Shown here: piece by piece, positions 52,173 through 60,869 of the stretch | How the letters are laid out: each line of letters begins with the position of its first letter | Position numbering within the stretch: the stretch's first letter is position 1 | NCBI GenBank assembly: GCA_000024525.1 | Contig: CP001769.1 | Span: forward strand, 7,349,001-7,413,000 | Length of the DNA: 64,000 bases | Direction of reading: 5' to 3' | Source: Spirosoma linguale DSM 74 | GTDB lineage: Bacteria; Bacteroidota; Bacteroidia; Cytophagales; Spirosomataceae | The notes under the pieces: generated by a model | Database searches by the model: none | The model's input: the letters and a program-made list of their open reading frames with translations, nothing else | What the model was told of the DNA's origin: nothing | Program-made: the position numbers and the translations under genes

Positions 52173-52543
52173 GAGGTTTTCGGGGAATGTGCGTCAACTT
52201 TTTTCTTCAGCTCTTCGGTAACCCGCTTGTATATGGCTTCCATATCGGCGGGGTGCGATGAGTAAAAGATGTAGCTTTTGCGATAGGTGGCTGTATCGAC
52301 GCCGTTTTTTTTGAAAATGGCACCTTCCAGGTGTTTATAAACAATGTTTGCTGAATCAGTGGAGTGCAGATTGATGCGGCTGATTTTGGCTTCGGCCAGG
52401 TGCACATCGATCAGAATACTGGCCATCTGATCCTGAGTCAGCAAGTGTTCCGGGGGCTTGTTTTCCGGAGCCGTGCAGGCTGCAACCAGCCAGCCGCTTA
52501 GCAGCATACTCCACAGATGCCGTTGATATTGGTTTCGAAGCAT
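52169..52543 (-). CDS. DUF4296 lipoprotein
   Basis: From ATG 52543 the 124-aa product has a lipoprotein signal (MLLSGWLVAACTAP, Cys23). It matches DUF4296: LLTQDQMASILIDVHLAEAKISR, then FKKNGVDTATYRKSYIFYSSHPADMEAIYKRVTEELKKK. The family is found in Bacteroidota only; function unknown. It is upstream of and overlapping hemG. Confidence 0.83.
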   Translation of the reverse strand: MLRNQYQRHLWSMLLSGWLVAACTAPENKPPEHLLTQDQMASILIDVHLAEAKISRINLHSTDSANIVYKHLEGAIFKKNGVDTATYRKSYIFYSSHPADMEAIYKRVTEELKKKVDAHSPKTS

Positions 52544-52626
52544 ACGCTTAAATGGGTAGCTTTGTAAGGCAATCCCCCGTGGCAAAGTTCGGGATTGCCT
52601 GTTAAAAAAATATAACGCCTGTTTGT

Positions 52627-53490
52627 ATGGACGAGTTCTTGGCCCGGCTCCGTAATTTCGATATTCGCATTCGCAAGGCGGTAAACTCGCAGATGCGCGG
52701 TAGCTTTCGTTCTGTGTTTAAAGGAACGGGTCTGGAATTCAGTGACTTGCGTACCTACCAGTATGGCGATGATGTACGGGCGATCGACTGGAACGTGTCG
52801 TCGAAGGGCCACGGTACGTTCGTGAAAGTTTTTCGGGAAGAGAAAGACCAGACGGTTTTCTTCGTTGTCGATGTGAGTGCTTCGCAACAGGTTGGCCCCC
52901 GGCAGCGCAACAAGCTGGACACCACAAAAGAAGTGTGTGGGGTACTGGCGCTCTCAGCCATTCGCGAAGCCAGCCACGTAGGTATGTATTGTTTTTCGGA
53001 CCAGAAGGAGAAATACATCAAGCCGGGGAATGGGCTGAAAACGGGTTACCAGCTTATTATGAGCCTGTTTAAGCTTCAGCCCGAGTCGACCCGGACCAGT
53101 ATTGCCGATGCGCTGCTGTTTACCCTCAACGCGCTCAAACGCCGGAGCGTTGTGATTCTGCTGTCGGATTTCATCGATCTCAGTTACGAACACAACCTCA
53201 AAGCGCTGGCTAAAAAGCATGATCTGGTGGTCATTCATCTGTACGACCAGCGGGAGGTGAAGCTTCCCCGGCTGGGTATCATCCCGGTTCACGATACCGA
53301 AACCGGACGAACAGTGTGGGTCAATACGTCGTCCGTTTCGTTTCGGAGCGGCTTGTATACTACTTTCCGACAGAATCAGGTACGGCTGGAGCAGCTGTGT
53401 AAGCAGTACAATGCCAACTACCTCGCGCTCGATTCGCAGGAAGATTTTGTACCGAAACTTGTTGAACTGTTCAGGGTCAGAAAATATTGA
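52627..53490 (+). CDS. DUF58 domain-containing protein
   Basis: The 287-aa product matches DUF58: FRSVFKGTGLEFSDLRTYQYGDDVRAIDWNVSSKGHGTFVKVFREEKDQTVFFVVDVSASQQVG, with the YGDDVRAIDW signature and a VWA-like MIDAS (DVSAS). It belongs to the MoxR-associated Bat system of Bacteroidota, with BatD- and BatA-like genes following; a MoxR ATPase gene is not in this window. Its stop overlaps the next ATG (TGATG). Confidence 0.88.
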   Translation: MDEFLARLRNFDIRIRKAVNSQMRGSFRSVFKGTGLEFSDLRTYQYGDDVRAIDWNVSSKGHGTFVKVFREEKDQTVFFVVDVSASQQVGPRQRNKLDTTKEVCGVLALSAIREASHVGMYCFSDQKEKYIKPGNGLKTGYQLIMSLFKLQPESTRTSIADALLFTLNALKRRSVVILLSDFIDLSYEHNLKALAKKHDLVVIHLYDQREVKLPRLGIIPVHDTETGRTVWVNTSSVSFRSGLYTTFRQNQVRLEQLCKQYNANYLALDSQEDFVPKLVELFRVRKY

Positions 53491-54485
53491 TGAAACAAGC
53501 GATCCTGCCCCTCTTTCTTGGTTTCTGGTTGCTCATCGGCCCGGTTTGGGGGCAGATGCCACCCCGGCAATTTCCGCCAACGGGCTACTTCCTGACCGAT
53601 AGCATTGAAATTGGCCGACCGTTTCGGTATTCGCTGACGTATCATCATGCCCCAACGGTCGATGTGTTGTTCCCCGATACGGCCCATTCCTTTGCACCGT
53701 ACCGGGTCCAGAAAGTAGCTGTTTTTGCTACGCAGACAAATGGCGATGGCTCCGGGGCGATTAGCCGCGACAGTGCCGTGTATACGCTGGTATCTTTCGA
53801 AACAGATTCGGTACAACTGCTACGGGTGCCGGTGCGTACGATCAATGCGGTGGACTGTACGGCGCAGTGGACGCTGACCGATACGGTTTTCCTGCGGTCG
53901 AAACTGGCGCCATCTTTACCCGATTCACTCGCCCCGCGTTCGCTCACCCTGGCTACCGAAACCACCCTGGCTCCGCTTCAGCAGCAGTTTAATTATGGGG
54001 CATTGCTCATTGGCTTCCTGGGTGTTAGCCTGGTTCTTGGGGCCTTTTATTTGATGTTTGGGCGGCTGGCCCGGCAACAGTGGCGGCTGTATATACTGAA
54101 CAGGCGGCATGCCCGGTTTTTACGGGAGTACACGCGGTTAAATGAGCGAATAAGTCCGCTAACGGCGGCCGACATAGCCAATCAGGCCGTTGTGATGTGG
54201 AAACTGTATCTGGAACAGCTGGACCCTCAGCCGTATAGCTCACTAACCACATCCGAACTGGCCGACCGCTTTCACGACGAACGCGTAACGAATGCGTTAC
54301 GGGATGCCGACCAGATGATCTACGGAGGCACCTTTACGGCGCAGTCGCAGTCGGCACTGCTCGTGTTGAGCGATGTAGCTACGCAGATGTACATTCGCAG
54401 CCGCACGGCTCTGAGCCAGACCGCTACCCCGAACGAGGAAAACAATAATTCGGCTACATCGTCTGAATCAGCCTCTTCTTCCTGA
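53490..54485 (+). CDS. BatD-like membrane protein of the DUF58/VWA group
   Basis: The 331-aa product starts at ATG 53490, overlapping the DUF58 stop. It has a signal peptide (ILPLFLGFWLLIGPVWGQ), an extracytoplasmic beta-rich part to about residue 165, one membrane helix (NYGALLIGFLGVSLVLGAFYLMFG), and a cytoplasmic helical tail (FLREYTRLNERISPLTAADIANQAV) with a Ser/Asn/Glu-rich end. The layout corresponds to BatD/DUF4381-type partners of VWA proteins. The sequence is poorly conserved; the call rests on layout and position. Confidence 0.65.
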   Translation: MKQAILPLFLGFWLLIGPVWGQMPPRQFPPTGYFLTDSIEIGRPFRYSLTYHHAPTVDVLFPDTAHSFAPYRVQKVAVFATQTNGDGSGAISRDSAVYTLVSFETDSVQLLRVPVRTINAVDCTAQWTLTDTVFLRSKLAPSLPDSLAPRSLTLATETTLAPLQQQFNYGALLIGFLGVSLVLGAFYLMFGRLARQQWRLYILNRRHARFLREYTRLNERISPLTAADIANQAVVMWKLYLEQLDPQPYSSLTTSELADRFHDERVTNALRDADQMIYGGTFTAQSQSALLVLSDVATQMYIRSRTALSQTATPNEENNNSATSSESASSS

Positions 54486-54489
54486 CCGT

Positions 54490-55569
54490 ATGAAACCCTG
54501 GTACTCTCTGCATTGGTTCAGCCCATCGCAATGGCAGCAGTTCAAACTGGCGCACCCGCTGGCGCTCTGGCTGATTCCCGCTGTCTTGCTGCTGATTGCC
54601 ATACGTTACTATTTATCCAGAAAATCGCGGCAACGACTGAAGATGTCCCTTGGTCAGATCTCTGCCGAACCGGGGTCGTGGATGGGTCGGCAATCGGTGC
54701 AGTCTTTGCTGAGCCTGGGGCGGTATCTGCTGCCGTTGTGTATGTTTCTGGGTACCGCCTGCCTGCTCATTGCGCTGGCACGTCCACAAATTATCCGGGA
54801 ACTACGGGAGGAACAGTCAGAAGGTATTGACATCATGCTGGCGATGGACGTATCGGTATCCATGAGCGAATCGGATATCCTCCCTACCCGGTTGGCTGCC
54901 GCCCGACGGGTAGCGCAGGCATTTGTCAGGGGCCGCCGGAACGACCGTATCGGCCTGGTTATTTTTGCGGGAGAAGCGTTTTCGTTGTGCCCGCTTACAA
55001 CGGATTACAACCTGCTGAACCAGTATCTCAACGACCTTAACGATGGCATGATCCGCACATCCGGAACAGCCATTGGTGATGCGCTGGCCCGGTGCATTAA
55101 CCGTATGCGCGACCGTCCGGCTGCTTCCTCAGACACAACTCAGGCCAAAACCGAACAGTGGAAGTCAGAGCGAAGCAAAGTAATTATTTTGTTGAGCGAT
55201 GGCGACAATACGGCGGGTAATCTGGACCCGATTACGGCCGCAAGCCTGGCGAAGGCATTTAACATCAAAATATATACCATAGCCGTTGGCCAACCAGTAG
55301 CATCAGCCTCCGAAGCGTCTACGGTTGACGAAGGTATTCTGAAAAAGATAGCCACAATAGGTAAAGGGAGTTTTTTCCGGGCGGTAGACAGTGGCCGGTT
55401 AAAAACGGTTTTTGCGCAAATCAGCCAGCTCGAAAAAGCTCCGGTTCGCGTTCGGGTGTATGAAGATATTCAGGATTACTACCGGATTTATATGTACTGG
55501 GGAATCACGTTTTTATTGGGCACCCTGCTATTGAAAAACACAATTTTTGGTAACGTGCTGGAAGATTGA
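54490..55569 (+). CDS. VWA-domain membrane protein (BatA-like)
   Basis: The 359-aa product has two N-terminal hydrophobic segments ([20 protein letters not shown] and [18 protein letters not shown]), a VWA domain with intact MIDAS ([23 protein letters not shown]; ...[28 protein letters not shown]) and a final membrane helix ([17 protein letters not shown]). BatA-like proteins sit in the inner membrane and were first linked to aerotolerance in Bacteroides. The gene follows the BatD-like one after 4 bp. Confidence 0.87.
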   Translation: MKPWYSLHWFSPSQWQQFKLAHPLALWLIPAVLLLIAIRYYLSRKSRQRLKMSLGQISAEPGSWMGRQSVQSLLSLGRYLLPLCMFLGTACLLIALARPQIIRELREEQSEGIDIMLAMDVSVSMSESDILPTRLAAARRVAQAFVRGRRNDRIGLVIFAGEAFSLCPLTTDYNLLNQYLNDLNDGMIRTSGTAIGDALARCINRMRDRPAASSDTTQAKTEQWKSERSKVIILLSDGDNTAGNLDPITAASLAKAFNIKIYTIAVGQPVASASEASTVDEGILKKIATIGKGSFFRAVDSGRLKTVFAQISQLEKAPVRVRVYEDIQDYYRIYMYWGITFLLGTLLLKNTIFGNVLED

Positions 55570-55585
55570 CCGTGTACCATTTACT

Positions 55586-56161
55586 ATGCTGAAATCATAT
55601 TATAACGCCGATGCTGTTGAAGCGGGTCTGGACGAAGTCGGCCGGGGGTGTCTGGCCGGACCGGTGGTGGCGGCTGCGGTTATTTTGCCCAAAGACTACA
55701 CGCACCCTATACTGAATGACTCCAAACAGTTGTCGCATCGGCAGCGGGAGCTACTGAAGCAGGACATAGAGCGTGATGCCATTGCCTGGGCAGTGGCCGA
55801 AGTGTCGCACGAGGATATTGACCGGATTAATATTTTGAAAGCGAGTTTTCTAGCCATGCACCGCGCCGTCGATGCGCTGACGGTTAAGCCCGAGCATCTG
55901 CTGGTAGATGGTAACCGCTTTGTGCCGTACCCAATGACTCCGCATACCTGCATTATCAAAGGCGACGCCCATTATCTGTCCATTGCAGCGGCATCTGTGC
56001 TGGCTAAAACGTACCGTGATGATCTGATGGCTCAACTCGGACTGGAGTTCCCAGCTTATGGATGGGCGCAGAATGTAGGCTATCCCACGCCCATCCACCG
56101 GGCCGCCATCCGGCAGTTTGGCCCAACTAAATACCACCGAATGAGCTTTCGGCTGCTATAG
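55586..56161 (+). CDS. rnhB: Ribonuclease HII
   Basis: From ATG 55586 the product is 191 aa. The catalytic motif [22 protein letters not shown] holds Asp16 and Glu17; Asp108 is in LLVDGNRF and the fourth acidic residue is Asp127 in [25 protein letters not shown]. It cleaves RNA in RNA-DNA hybrids, including single ribonucleotides in DNA. It follows the VWA gene by 16 bp, though functionally unrelated. Confidence 0.94.
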   Translation: MLKSYYNADAVEAGLDEVGRGCLAGPVVAAAVILPKDYTHPILNDSKQLSHRQRELLKQDIERDAIAWAVAEVSHEDIDRINILKASFLAMHRAVDALTVKPEHLLVDGNRFVPYPMTPHTCIIKGDAHYLSIAAASVLAKTYRDDLMAQLGLEFPAYGWAQNVGYPTPIHRAAIRQFGPTKYHRMSFRLL

Positions 56162-56273
56162 GCATCATCTGGCGCGAGTATTCACTCGTGACGGTTATGT
56201 AGCAAGCATTCGCTTGCGTCAGTAGATACTGACTCCATAACCGTCACGAGTGAATACTCGCGCCAGATGATGC
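56162..56273. repeat. Perfect 38-bp inverted repeat between convergent genes (REP-like)
   Basis: The arm at 56162-56199 (starting GCATCATCTGGCGCGAGTAT) is exactly inverted at 56236-56273. Each arm contains CGAGT-ATTC-ACTCG. The 36-base loop has a further hairpin GCAAG-CATTCG-CTTGC and a CAGTA/TACTG pair. It fills the whole gap between rnhB and the fad gene end, so it probably terminates both. It is the longest perfect repeat in the window. Confidence 0.85.
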
Positions 56274-58430
56274 TTATACTTGTGCCCGTTCGCGCAGGGC
56301 CGCCGTTGGGAGGAACCGATCACCGTACTGATCGGCTAGGCGGTCCAGCGTTTTAACGAACGTATCGACACCCACGAAATCCACAAACGATACGGCCCCA
56401 CCCGTATAAGCCGGGAAACCCCAGGCCAGAATGGAACCGAGATCAGCATCTAGCTTTGTCCGTACCACGTTTTCTTCGAAGCAGCGGACAGCTTCGATGG
56501 CCTGCCGGTAGAGCAAACGCGTTTTTACTTCATCGAGTGTAGGCTGCTGCTCGGCCTGTGGGAACAGGTCCTGCAAACCCGGCCATAACTTCTTGCTTCG
56601 GTCATCCTGATAATCGTAAAACCCGGCTTTGGCCTTTTTACCGGTTCGGCCCAGTTCAACGAACGTCCTGGCAACCTGGTAACTGGTGTCGTCTTCGCGA
56701 ACGGCCCCGTCTTTAATTCCCTGTCCGGTAATTTTATAGACCAGATCCAGGGCAACTTCGTCCGTAACGGCGAGTGGGCCAACGGGCATTCCGGCGTCTT
56801 TTCCGGCATTCTCGATCAGAATGGGGTTGACTCCCTCTTTCAGTAATTCCATTCCTTCCGATGAATACGTACTGAAACAGCGGGAGGTGTAAAAGCCTCG
56901 GGCATCATTGACAACGATTGGTGTTTTTCGAATCTTGCGGGTGAAATCGATGGCGACGGCCAGCGCATAATCCGACGTTTGTTGGCCCATGATAATCTCC
57001 ACAAGCATCATCTTATCAACGGGCGAGAAGAAGTGAATGCCAATAAAGTTCTCCGGCTTGCCCGATGCCTGCGCCAGTCCGCTAATGGGCAGGGTGGAAG
57101 TGTTGGAACCGAAGACACCCAGCCCGTTCTCTGCCAGCATGGGTTCGGCTTCCCGGGTTACCTGCGCTTTCAACTCCCGGTTTTCAAAGACGGCTTCAAT
57201 AATGAGGTCGCAACCCTGCAAGTCCTGCACATCGGCAGTGGGTTTGATCAGGTTCAGGATGCCGTCTACTTTCGCCGGGTCGACTTTGCCGCGTTCAACG
57301 CCTTTTTTAAGCAGGTTTCGGGAATAGTCTTTGCCTTTTTCGGCCGCTTCGACCGATACGTCTTTCAGGATAACCTCAATGCCGGTCTGAGCGGATACAT
57401 AAGCGATGCCCGCGCCCATCATGCCCGCACCGAGAATCCCCAGCTTCTTTACGTCAGTTTTTGGGTAATCTTTCGGACGGCTGGCTCCCTTGTTGGCTTC
57501 GTTCATACCCAGAAACATCGTCTGGATGAGGTTCTTCGCCACTTTTGAGGTCGCCACCTTCACAAAATGCCGCGCTTCGATCATTAGTGCCCGGTCGATA
57601 TTGACTTGCAGACCCTCGTACACACAAGCCATGATTTCGAGGGGGGCGGGGTAGTTACCCTTGGTTTTATCCATGAGCATGGCCGTTCCAGCCGCAAACG
57701 TCTGGGCACCAACGGGGCTTTGGACGTTGCCGCCCGGCACCTTAAAGTTGTCTTTCCCAACGATCTTCCCCGTCTTCCGATCAATCTCGTCCCAGGGCTT
57801 CAGGGGTTTTTGCCCGGCAGACGTTCCGTTGGCGTCGATCCAGGCGCGGGCTTGGGCCATCATCTCGTCGGGTGTGTCGGCAATGTCGTCGATCATACCG
57901 AGGTTTTTGGCTTCCTGAACGCTCACTTTCCGACCTTCCAGAATAAGCGGTAAAGCGGCCTGAATACCAATCATACGGGGGAGCCGCTGGGTGCCCCCCG
58001 CGCCCGGAAGCAAACCGATTGTTACTTCAACCAGACCGATAACTGTTTTTGGATTATTGAGAGCCACGCGGTGGTGGCAGGCCAGACAGATTTCGTAACC
58101 GCCCCCCAGCGCCGTACCGTTGATGGCGGCAACGGTAGGCTTGCCCGACGTTTCGATGCTCCGGAACACCCGGTTCAACTCCGATGAGACCTTCAGCATC
58201 TCGGCGGGAGGCTTATCGTTAGCGCGCAGGATCATTTTGAGGTCGGCACCGGCTACGAATTCAGGCTTGGCAGAGGTAATAATCAGGCCCTTCACCGACT
58301 CATCAGTAAAGGCACGTTGGAGGGCGGCTTCAAATTCCGGGATCGATTCGTCGTTAAGAACGTTCATGGGAGAGGAGGTCATCGCCCACGAAATGATAGC
58401 AATCTGCTGGTCGACAGTGTAGTTTATCAT
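56274..58430 (-). CDS. fadJ: Bifunctional enoyl-CoA hydratase / 3-hydroxyacyl-CoA dehydrogenase
   Basis: From ATG 58430 the product is 718 aa. The N-terminal crotonase domain has KPTVAAINGTALGGGYEICLACHHRVAL and VEVTIGLLPGAGGTQRLPRMIG with the oxyanion and Glu sites. The dehydrogenase part starts at KKLGILGAGMMGAGIAYVSAQTGIEV, with GSNTSTLPISGLA, FIGIHFFSPVDKMMLVEII and DARGFYTSRCF. It performs two steps of fatty-acid beta-oxidation. The thiolase for the final step lies 98 bp upstream on the same strand. FadJ rather than FadB is a guess; the two are hard to separate. Confidence 0.9.
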   Translation of the reverse strand: MINYTVDQQIAIISWAMTSSPMNVLNDESIPEFEAALQRAFTDESVKGLIITSAKPEFVAGADLKMILRANDKPPAEMLKVSSELNRVFRSIETSGKPTVAAINGTALGGGYEICLACHHRVALNNPKTVIGLVEVTIGLLPGAGGTQRLPRMIGIQAALPLILEGRKVSVQEAKNLGMIDDIADTPDEMMAQARAWIDANGTSAGQKPLKPWDEIDRKTGKIVGKDNFKVPGGNVQSPVGAQTFAAGTAMLMDKTKGNYPAPLEIMACVYEGLQVNIDRALMIEARHFVKVATSKVAKNLIQTMFLGMNEANKGASRPKDYPKTDVKKLGILGAGMMGAGIAYVSAQTGIEVILKDVSVEAAEKGKDYSRNLLKKGVERGKVDPAKVDGILNLIKPTADVQDLQGCDLIIEAVFENRELKAQVTREAEPMLAENGLGVFGSNTSTLPISGLAQASGKPENFIGIHFFSPVDKMMLVEIIMGQQTSDYALAVAIDFTRKIRKTPIVVNDARGFYTSRCFSTYSSEGMELLKEGVNPILIENAGKDAGMPVGPLAVTDEVALDLVYKITGQGIKDGAVREDDTSYQVARTFVELGRTGKKAKAGFYDYQDDRSKKLWPGLQDLFPQAEQQPTLDEVKTRLLYRQAIEAVRCFEENVVRTKLDADLGSILAWGFPAYTGGAVSFVDFVGVDTFVKTLDRLADQYGDRFLPTAALRERAQV

Positions 58431-58435
58431 TGCTT

Positions 58436-58527
58436 TATGAATGGATAATGAATAACGTGAAATGTATAATGGTGCAAGCAACGACCTAGCATCAGAAACG
58501 TTATCTATTATTCATTTTACATTATTC
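58436..58527. repeat. AT-rich inverted repeat between the two fad genes
   Basis: AATGGATAATGAATAACGT near 58440 pairs imperfectly with ACGTTATCTATTATTCATT near 58497-58515, followed by TTACATTATTCATTAATTAA. The words match the element at 33402-33504. It could attenuate transcription between thiolase and hydratase genes. Confidence 0.5.
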
Positions 58528-58528
58528 A

Positions 58529-59737
58529 TTAATTAACCCGTTCGAAAATGGTGGCAATCCCCATGCCGCCCCCAATACACAGCGTCGACAGGCCGAATTG
58601 TTTCCCCGAACGTTCCAGTTCATCAATCAGCGTAGCCGAGATAATAGCACCCGTAGCCCCCAGCGGGTGGCCCAGCGCAATGGCTCCTCCATTCACATTC
58701 AGCTTGCTGTGATCCACGCCGAATTCCTCCATGAAGAGCAGGGGCACGGCAGCAAATGCTTCGTTTACTTCGAACAAATCGATATCTCCAATGCTCATAC
58801 TAGCCCGTTTCAGCACTTTACGCGTGGCGGGCACCGGCCCCGTCAGCATAATGGTTGGTTCTGAACCGACGATGGCGAAGGCCTTAATGCGGGCGCGGGG
58901 TTTCAAACCCGACTTTTCGCCAAACTCACGGCTACCAACCAGCACCCCGGCGGCTCCGTCGACAATCTGTGAGGAATTGCCCGCATGGTGGACGTGGTTG
59001 ATTTTGTCATATTGGGCGTATTTAAGCAACGCAAGAGCATCTAAACCCATTTGGCCCATCGCTTCGAAAGCGGGTTTGAGTTTCCCCAGACTCTCGACGG
59101 TCGTGCCGGGTCGTACCCCTTCGTCACGGTCGAGGAGCGTCATACCGATCTCATCTTTAAGCGGGACAAGGGTTTTATGAAAGCAATTATCCGCCTGTGC
59201 GGCCACCGCCCGGCGATACGACTCAGCGGCAAACGTATCCACATCTGAGCGGGAGTAACCGTATTTCGTCGCAATCAAATCGGCTGAAATACCTTGAGGG
59301 ACTATGTTGTGCCGCGCCACAATCTGCGGATTCATGAAGATAGCCCCACCGTCGGAACCCATCGGTACCCGCGACATCGATTCGACACCCCCAGCCACGA
59401 TAGCGTCGACCTGGCCAGACATCACATAGGCAGCCGCCATGTTGATTGCTTCGAGCCCCGACGAGCAAAAGCGGTTGAGCTGCACCCCCGCCACCGATTC
59501 GTCGTAACCGGCTTCCAGAGCGGCTGTGCGGGCAATGTCGGCGCCTTGCTCGCCAATGGGCGTTACGCAACCCATGATTACATCGTCTACGAGCGTGGTA
59601 TCGAGTTGGTTGCGGTCGCGGAGTTCGCGTAAGACGCTGGTAAGGAGCTGGATAGGCTGCACATCATGCAGCGAACCGTCGCTTTTCCCCCGGCCACGGG
59701 GTGTACGAACGGCATCATAAATGAAGGCTTCTGCCAT
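58529..59737 (-). CDS. fadA: Acetyl-CoA C-acyltransferase (thiolase)
   Basis: The 402-aa product has the thiolase catalytic set: nucleophile Cys91 in [17 protein letters not shown], the His in [18 protein letters not shown], and the second Cys in [14 protein letters not shown]. The N-terminus reads [23 protein letters not shown]. It cleaves 3-ketoacyl-CoA to acetyl-CoA and a shortened acyl-CoA. It is first in the fad pair; a 14-bp palindrome lies 19 bp upstream of its start. Confidence 0.92.
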   Translation of the reverse strand: MAEAFIYDAVRTPRGRGKSDGSLHDVQPIQLLTSVLRELRDRNQLDTTLVDDVIMGCVTPIGEQGADIARTAALEAGYDESVAGVQLNRFCSSGLEAINMAAAYVMSGQVDAIVAGGVESMSRVPMGSDGGAIFMNPQIVARHNIVPQGISADLIATKYGYSRSDVDTFAAESYRRAVAAQADNCFHKTLVPLKDEIGMTLLDRDEGVRPGTTVESLGKLKPAFEAMGQMGLDALALLKYAQYDKINHVHHAGNSSQIVDGAAGVLVGSREFGEKSGLKPRARIKAFAIVGSEPTIMLTGPVPATRKVLKRASMSIGDIDLFEVNEAFAAVPLLFMEEFGVDHSKLNVNGGAIALGHPLGATGAIISATLIDELERSGKQFGLSTLCIGGGMGIATIFERVN

Positions 59738-59755
59738 AAATCAGTCAGAAAATTA

Positions 59756-59769
59756 GTATGCATGCATAC
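59756..59769. promoter_or_regulatory. Perfect 14-bp palindrome upstream of the thiolase gene
   Basis: GTATGCATGCATAC is perfectly symmetric and lies 19-32 bp before the fadA start, in the promoter region. Beta-oxidation genes are often controlled by TetR-family repressors that bind such palindromes, so it is a candidate operator. No regulator gene is adjacent. Confidence 0.45.
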
Positions 59770-59882
59770 GGTTTCGTTGAGCAAAAGTACGGGCAAAAGC
59801 TGAATGCGGCAATGAGGGTGGGATAAATTGATAATTTCTTTGACAAAAAGAAGAAATGGCCAGCCCTTTTCTCAGGGAAAGC

Positions 59883-59993
59883 TTACTTCTTTGGTCGATT
59901 CCACAAGAAATAGATCATCAAGCCCCCAACGCCCACCAGCAACACTAGCAGCATCAGGCACAGAAATGAGTACTGATTGGGGCTTAGATACAT
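59883..59993 (-). CDS. Small single-pass membrane protein (36 aa)
   Basis: Leftward from ATG 59993 to TAA 59883-59885: MYLSPNQYSF, then a hydrophobic helix LCLMLLVLLVGVGGLMIYFL, then WNRPKK. One membrane helix with a basic C-terminus is typical of small subunits or regulators of membrane complexes. It lies between the thiolase gene and decayed regulator genes. No family recognised; could also be chance, but the helix and basic end argue for a real gene. Confidence 0.4.
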   Translation of the reverse strand: MYLSPNQYSFLCLMLLVLLVGVGGLMIYFLWNRPKK

Positions 59994-60051
59994 GTCATCA
60001 ACCGGTTAAAGGCTATGGTCTGCCTGGGCATACAACTGACTATGATAACTA

Positions 60052-60419
60052 CTAAGCGACCTGCTGCATGAGCTGAACGATGATCTCATCGGTATCGAAA
60101 GGCCAATGGCTGAGTCGTTCTTCGGTGTACCGCTGATAGAGAGCCTGCCGTTGCTGTCGTTCCCGTAGTTGATCGATGCAGTAATTGGTAGTTACGCGAT
60201 TGAGCCAGGTGGTTAACTGAGTGGTACCGCTGAAGGAGTTGATTTTCTGGGTGAAATCGTCGGCTTCGTAGGAGTCGCGACAAAAGCAGAGAGTTGATAG
60301 ACCCGGTAGCGATGGTGATTGTAGAGTTGAGCGAAGTAGCGTTTCTCGTGGCTGGTCAGGTACAAGTTAATTAAGGCCTGATCGAATAGGGGGGCATTGA
60401 GTGGTTTGTCAAGTAAGTG
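60052..60419 (-). pseudogene. Decayed ECF sigma factor (region 2 only)
   Basis: Two frames join into a sigma-70 region 2. Before about 60280 in transcript order the frame gives ALINLYLTSHEKRYFAQLYN then HHRYRVYQLSAF. A shift then gives CRDSYEADDFTQ, followed by KINSFSGTTQLTTWLNRVTT and NYCIDQLRERQQR. The order (ALYxxxxxxVY, EADDFTQ, TTWLxRVxxNYCxDQLR) is the ECF pattern of Cytophagales. About seven residues after DDFTQ, and all of region 4, are missing. It stops at 60052-60054. No start codon remains, so it cannot be functional. Confidence 0.6.
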
Positions 60420-60572
60420 TTAGGCGTAAGTGTCAGGAAGCGATGTGCCACAGGCCAGGATCACCTCATTATTGGCTGGATGGATAAAGCAGTAGTTAAC
60501 ATGGCTCATCAGGTAGTGTATCTGACCAGGGGCGTATTGACAATAGGCATGTTTGGTAGTGAGTCGTTTCAT
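60420..60572 (-). pseudogene. Fragment of a LytTR DNA-binding domain
   Basis: From ATG 60572, 50 codons to a stop at 60420 read IHYLMSHVNYCFIHPANNEV and ILACGTSLPDTYA. This is the start of a LytTR domain (I.YLes..NYs.ih..n...il...tL). The second half of the domain is missing, and the same frame continues past the stop directly into the sigma-factor remnant, so two regulator genes were joined by deletion. The 60573-60692 stretch holds nothing else recognisable. Confidence 0.5.
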
Positions 60573-60692
60573 GGGTCGCTGGTGAGGGAGAAGTGGATGG
60601 AGCCAAGCAGAACCCGGGTGCATTCAAATCGACTGAATGCGTTCGGGTTCTGCTTATTGCCAACCTTGACTACGCCGGAAGACGCATGGGTT

Positions 60693-60836
60693 TTAACTGA
60701 AGGAACCGAAGCCATCGGTAGCTGAGCCGGTTTTCAGTGTGAGTTTTTTGACATTTCCCAGCGTCTTGAGCTTGGGGGATGTATAGGCCCGCTTGGGCCG
60801 GGGCGTTGTGAAGGAGGGTTGTTTCCTGGCGTTCAT
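60693..60836 (-). CDS. Lasso-type RiPP leader peptide (47 aa), copy 2
   Basis: Leftward from ATG 60836 to TAA 60693-60695: 47 aa. Residues 18-33 fit YxxPxLx3Gx5T exactly (YTSPKLKTLGNVKKLT). The predicted core is KTGSATDGFGSFS with Asp41 at core position 7. Copy 1 at 39761 has 34 of 47 residues identical, with changes in the core only at 39, 40 and 47. It starts 33 bp after the T9SS gene at 60870, like copy 1. Decayed regulators follow it. NCBI-type annotation would probably be 'lasso RiPP family leader peptide-containing protein'. No maturation genes are near. Confidence 0.8.
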   Translation of the reverse strand: MNARKQPSFTTPRPKRAYTSPKLKTLGNVKKLTLKTGSATDGFGSFS

Positions 60837-60869
60837 ACACTAGAGAATGAAAGGATAAAACGAAATAGA

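Noticed and set aside
56979..57548. 189-codon plus-strand frame antisense to the fad hydratase/dehydrogenase
   Set aside because: Shadow of a conserved gene.
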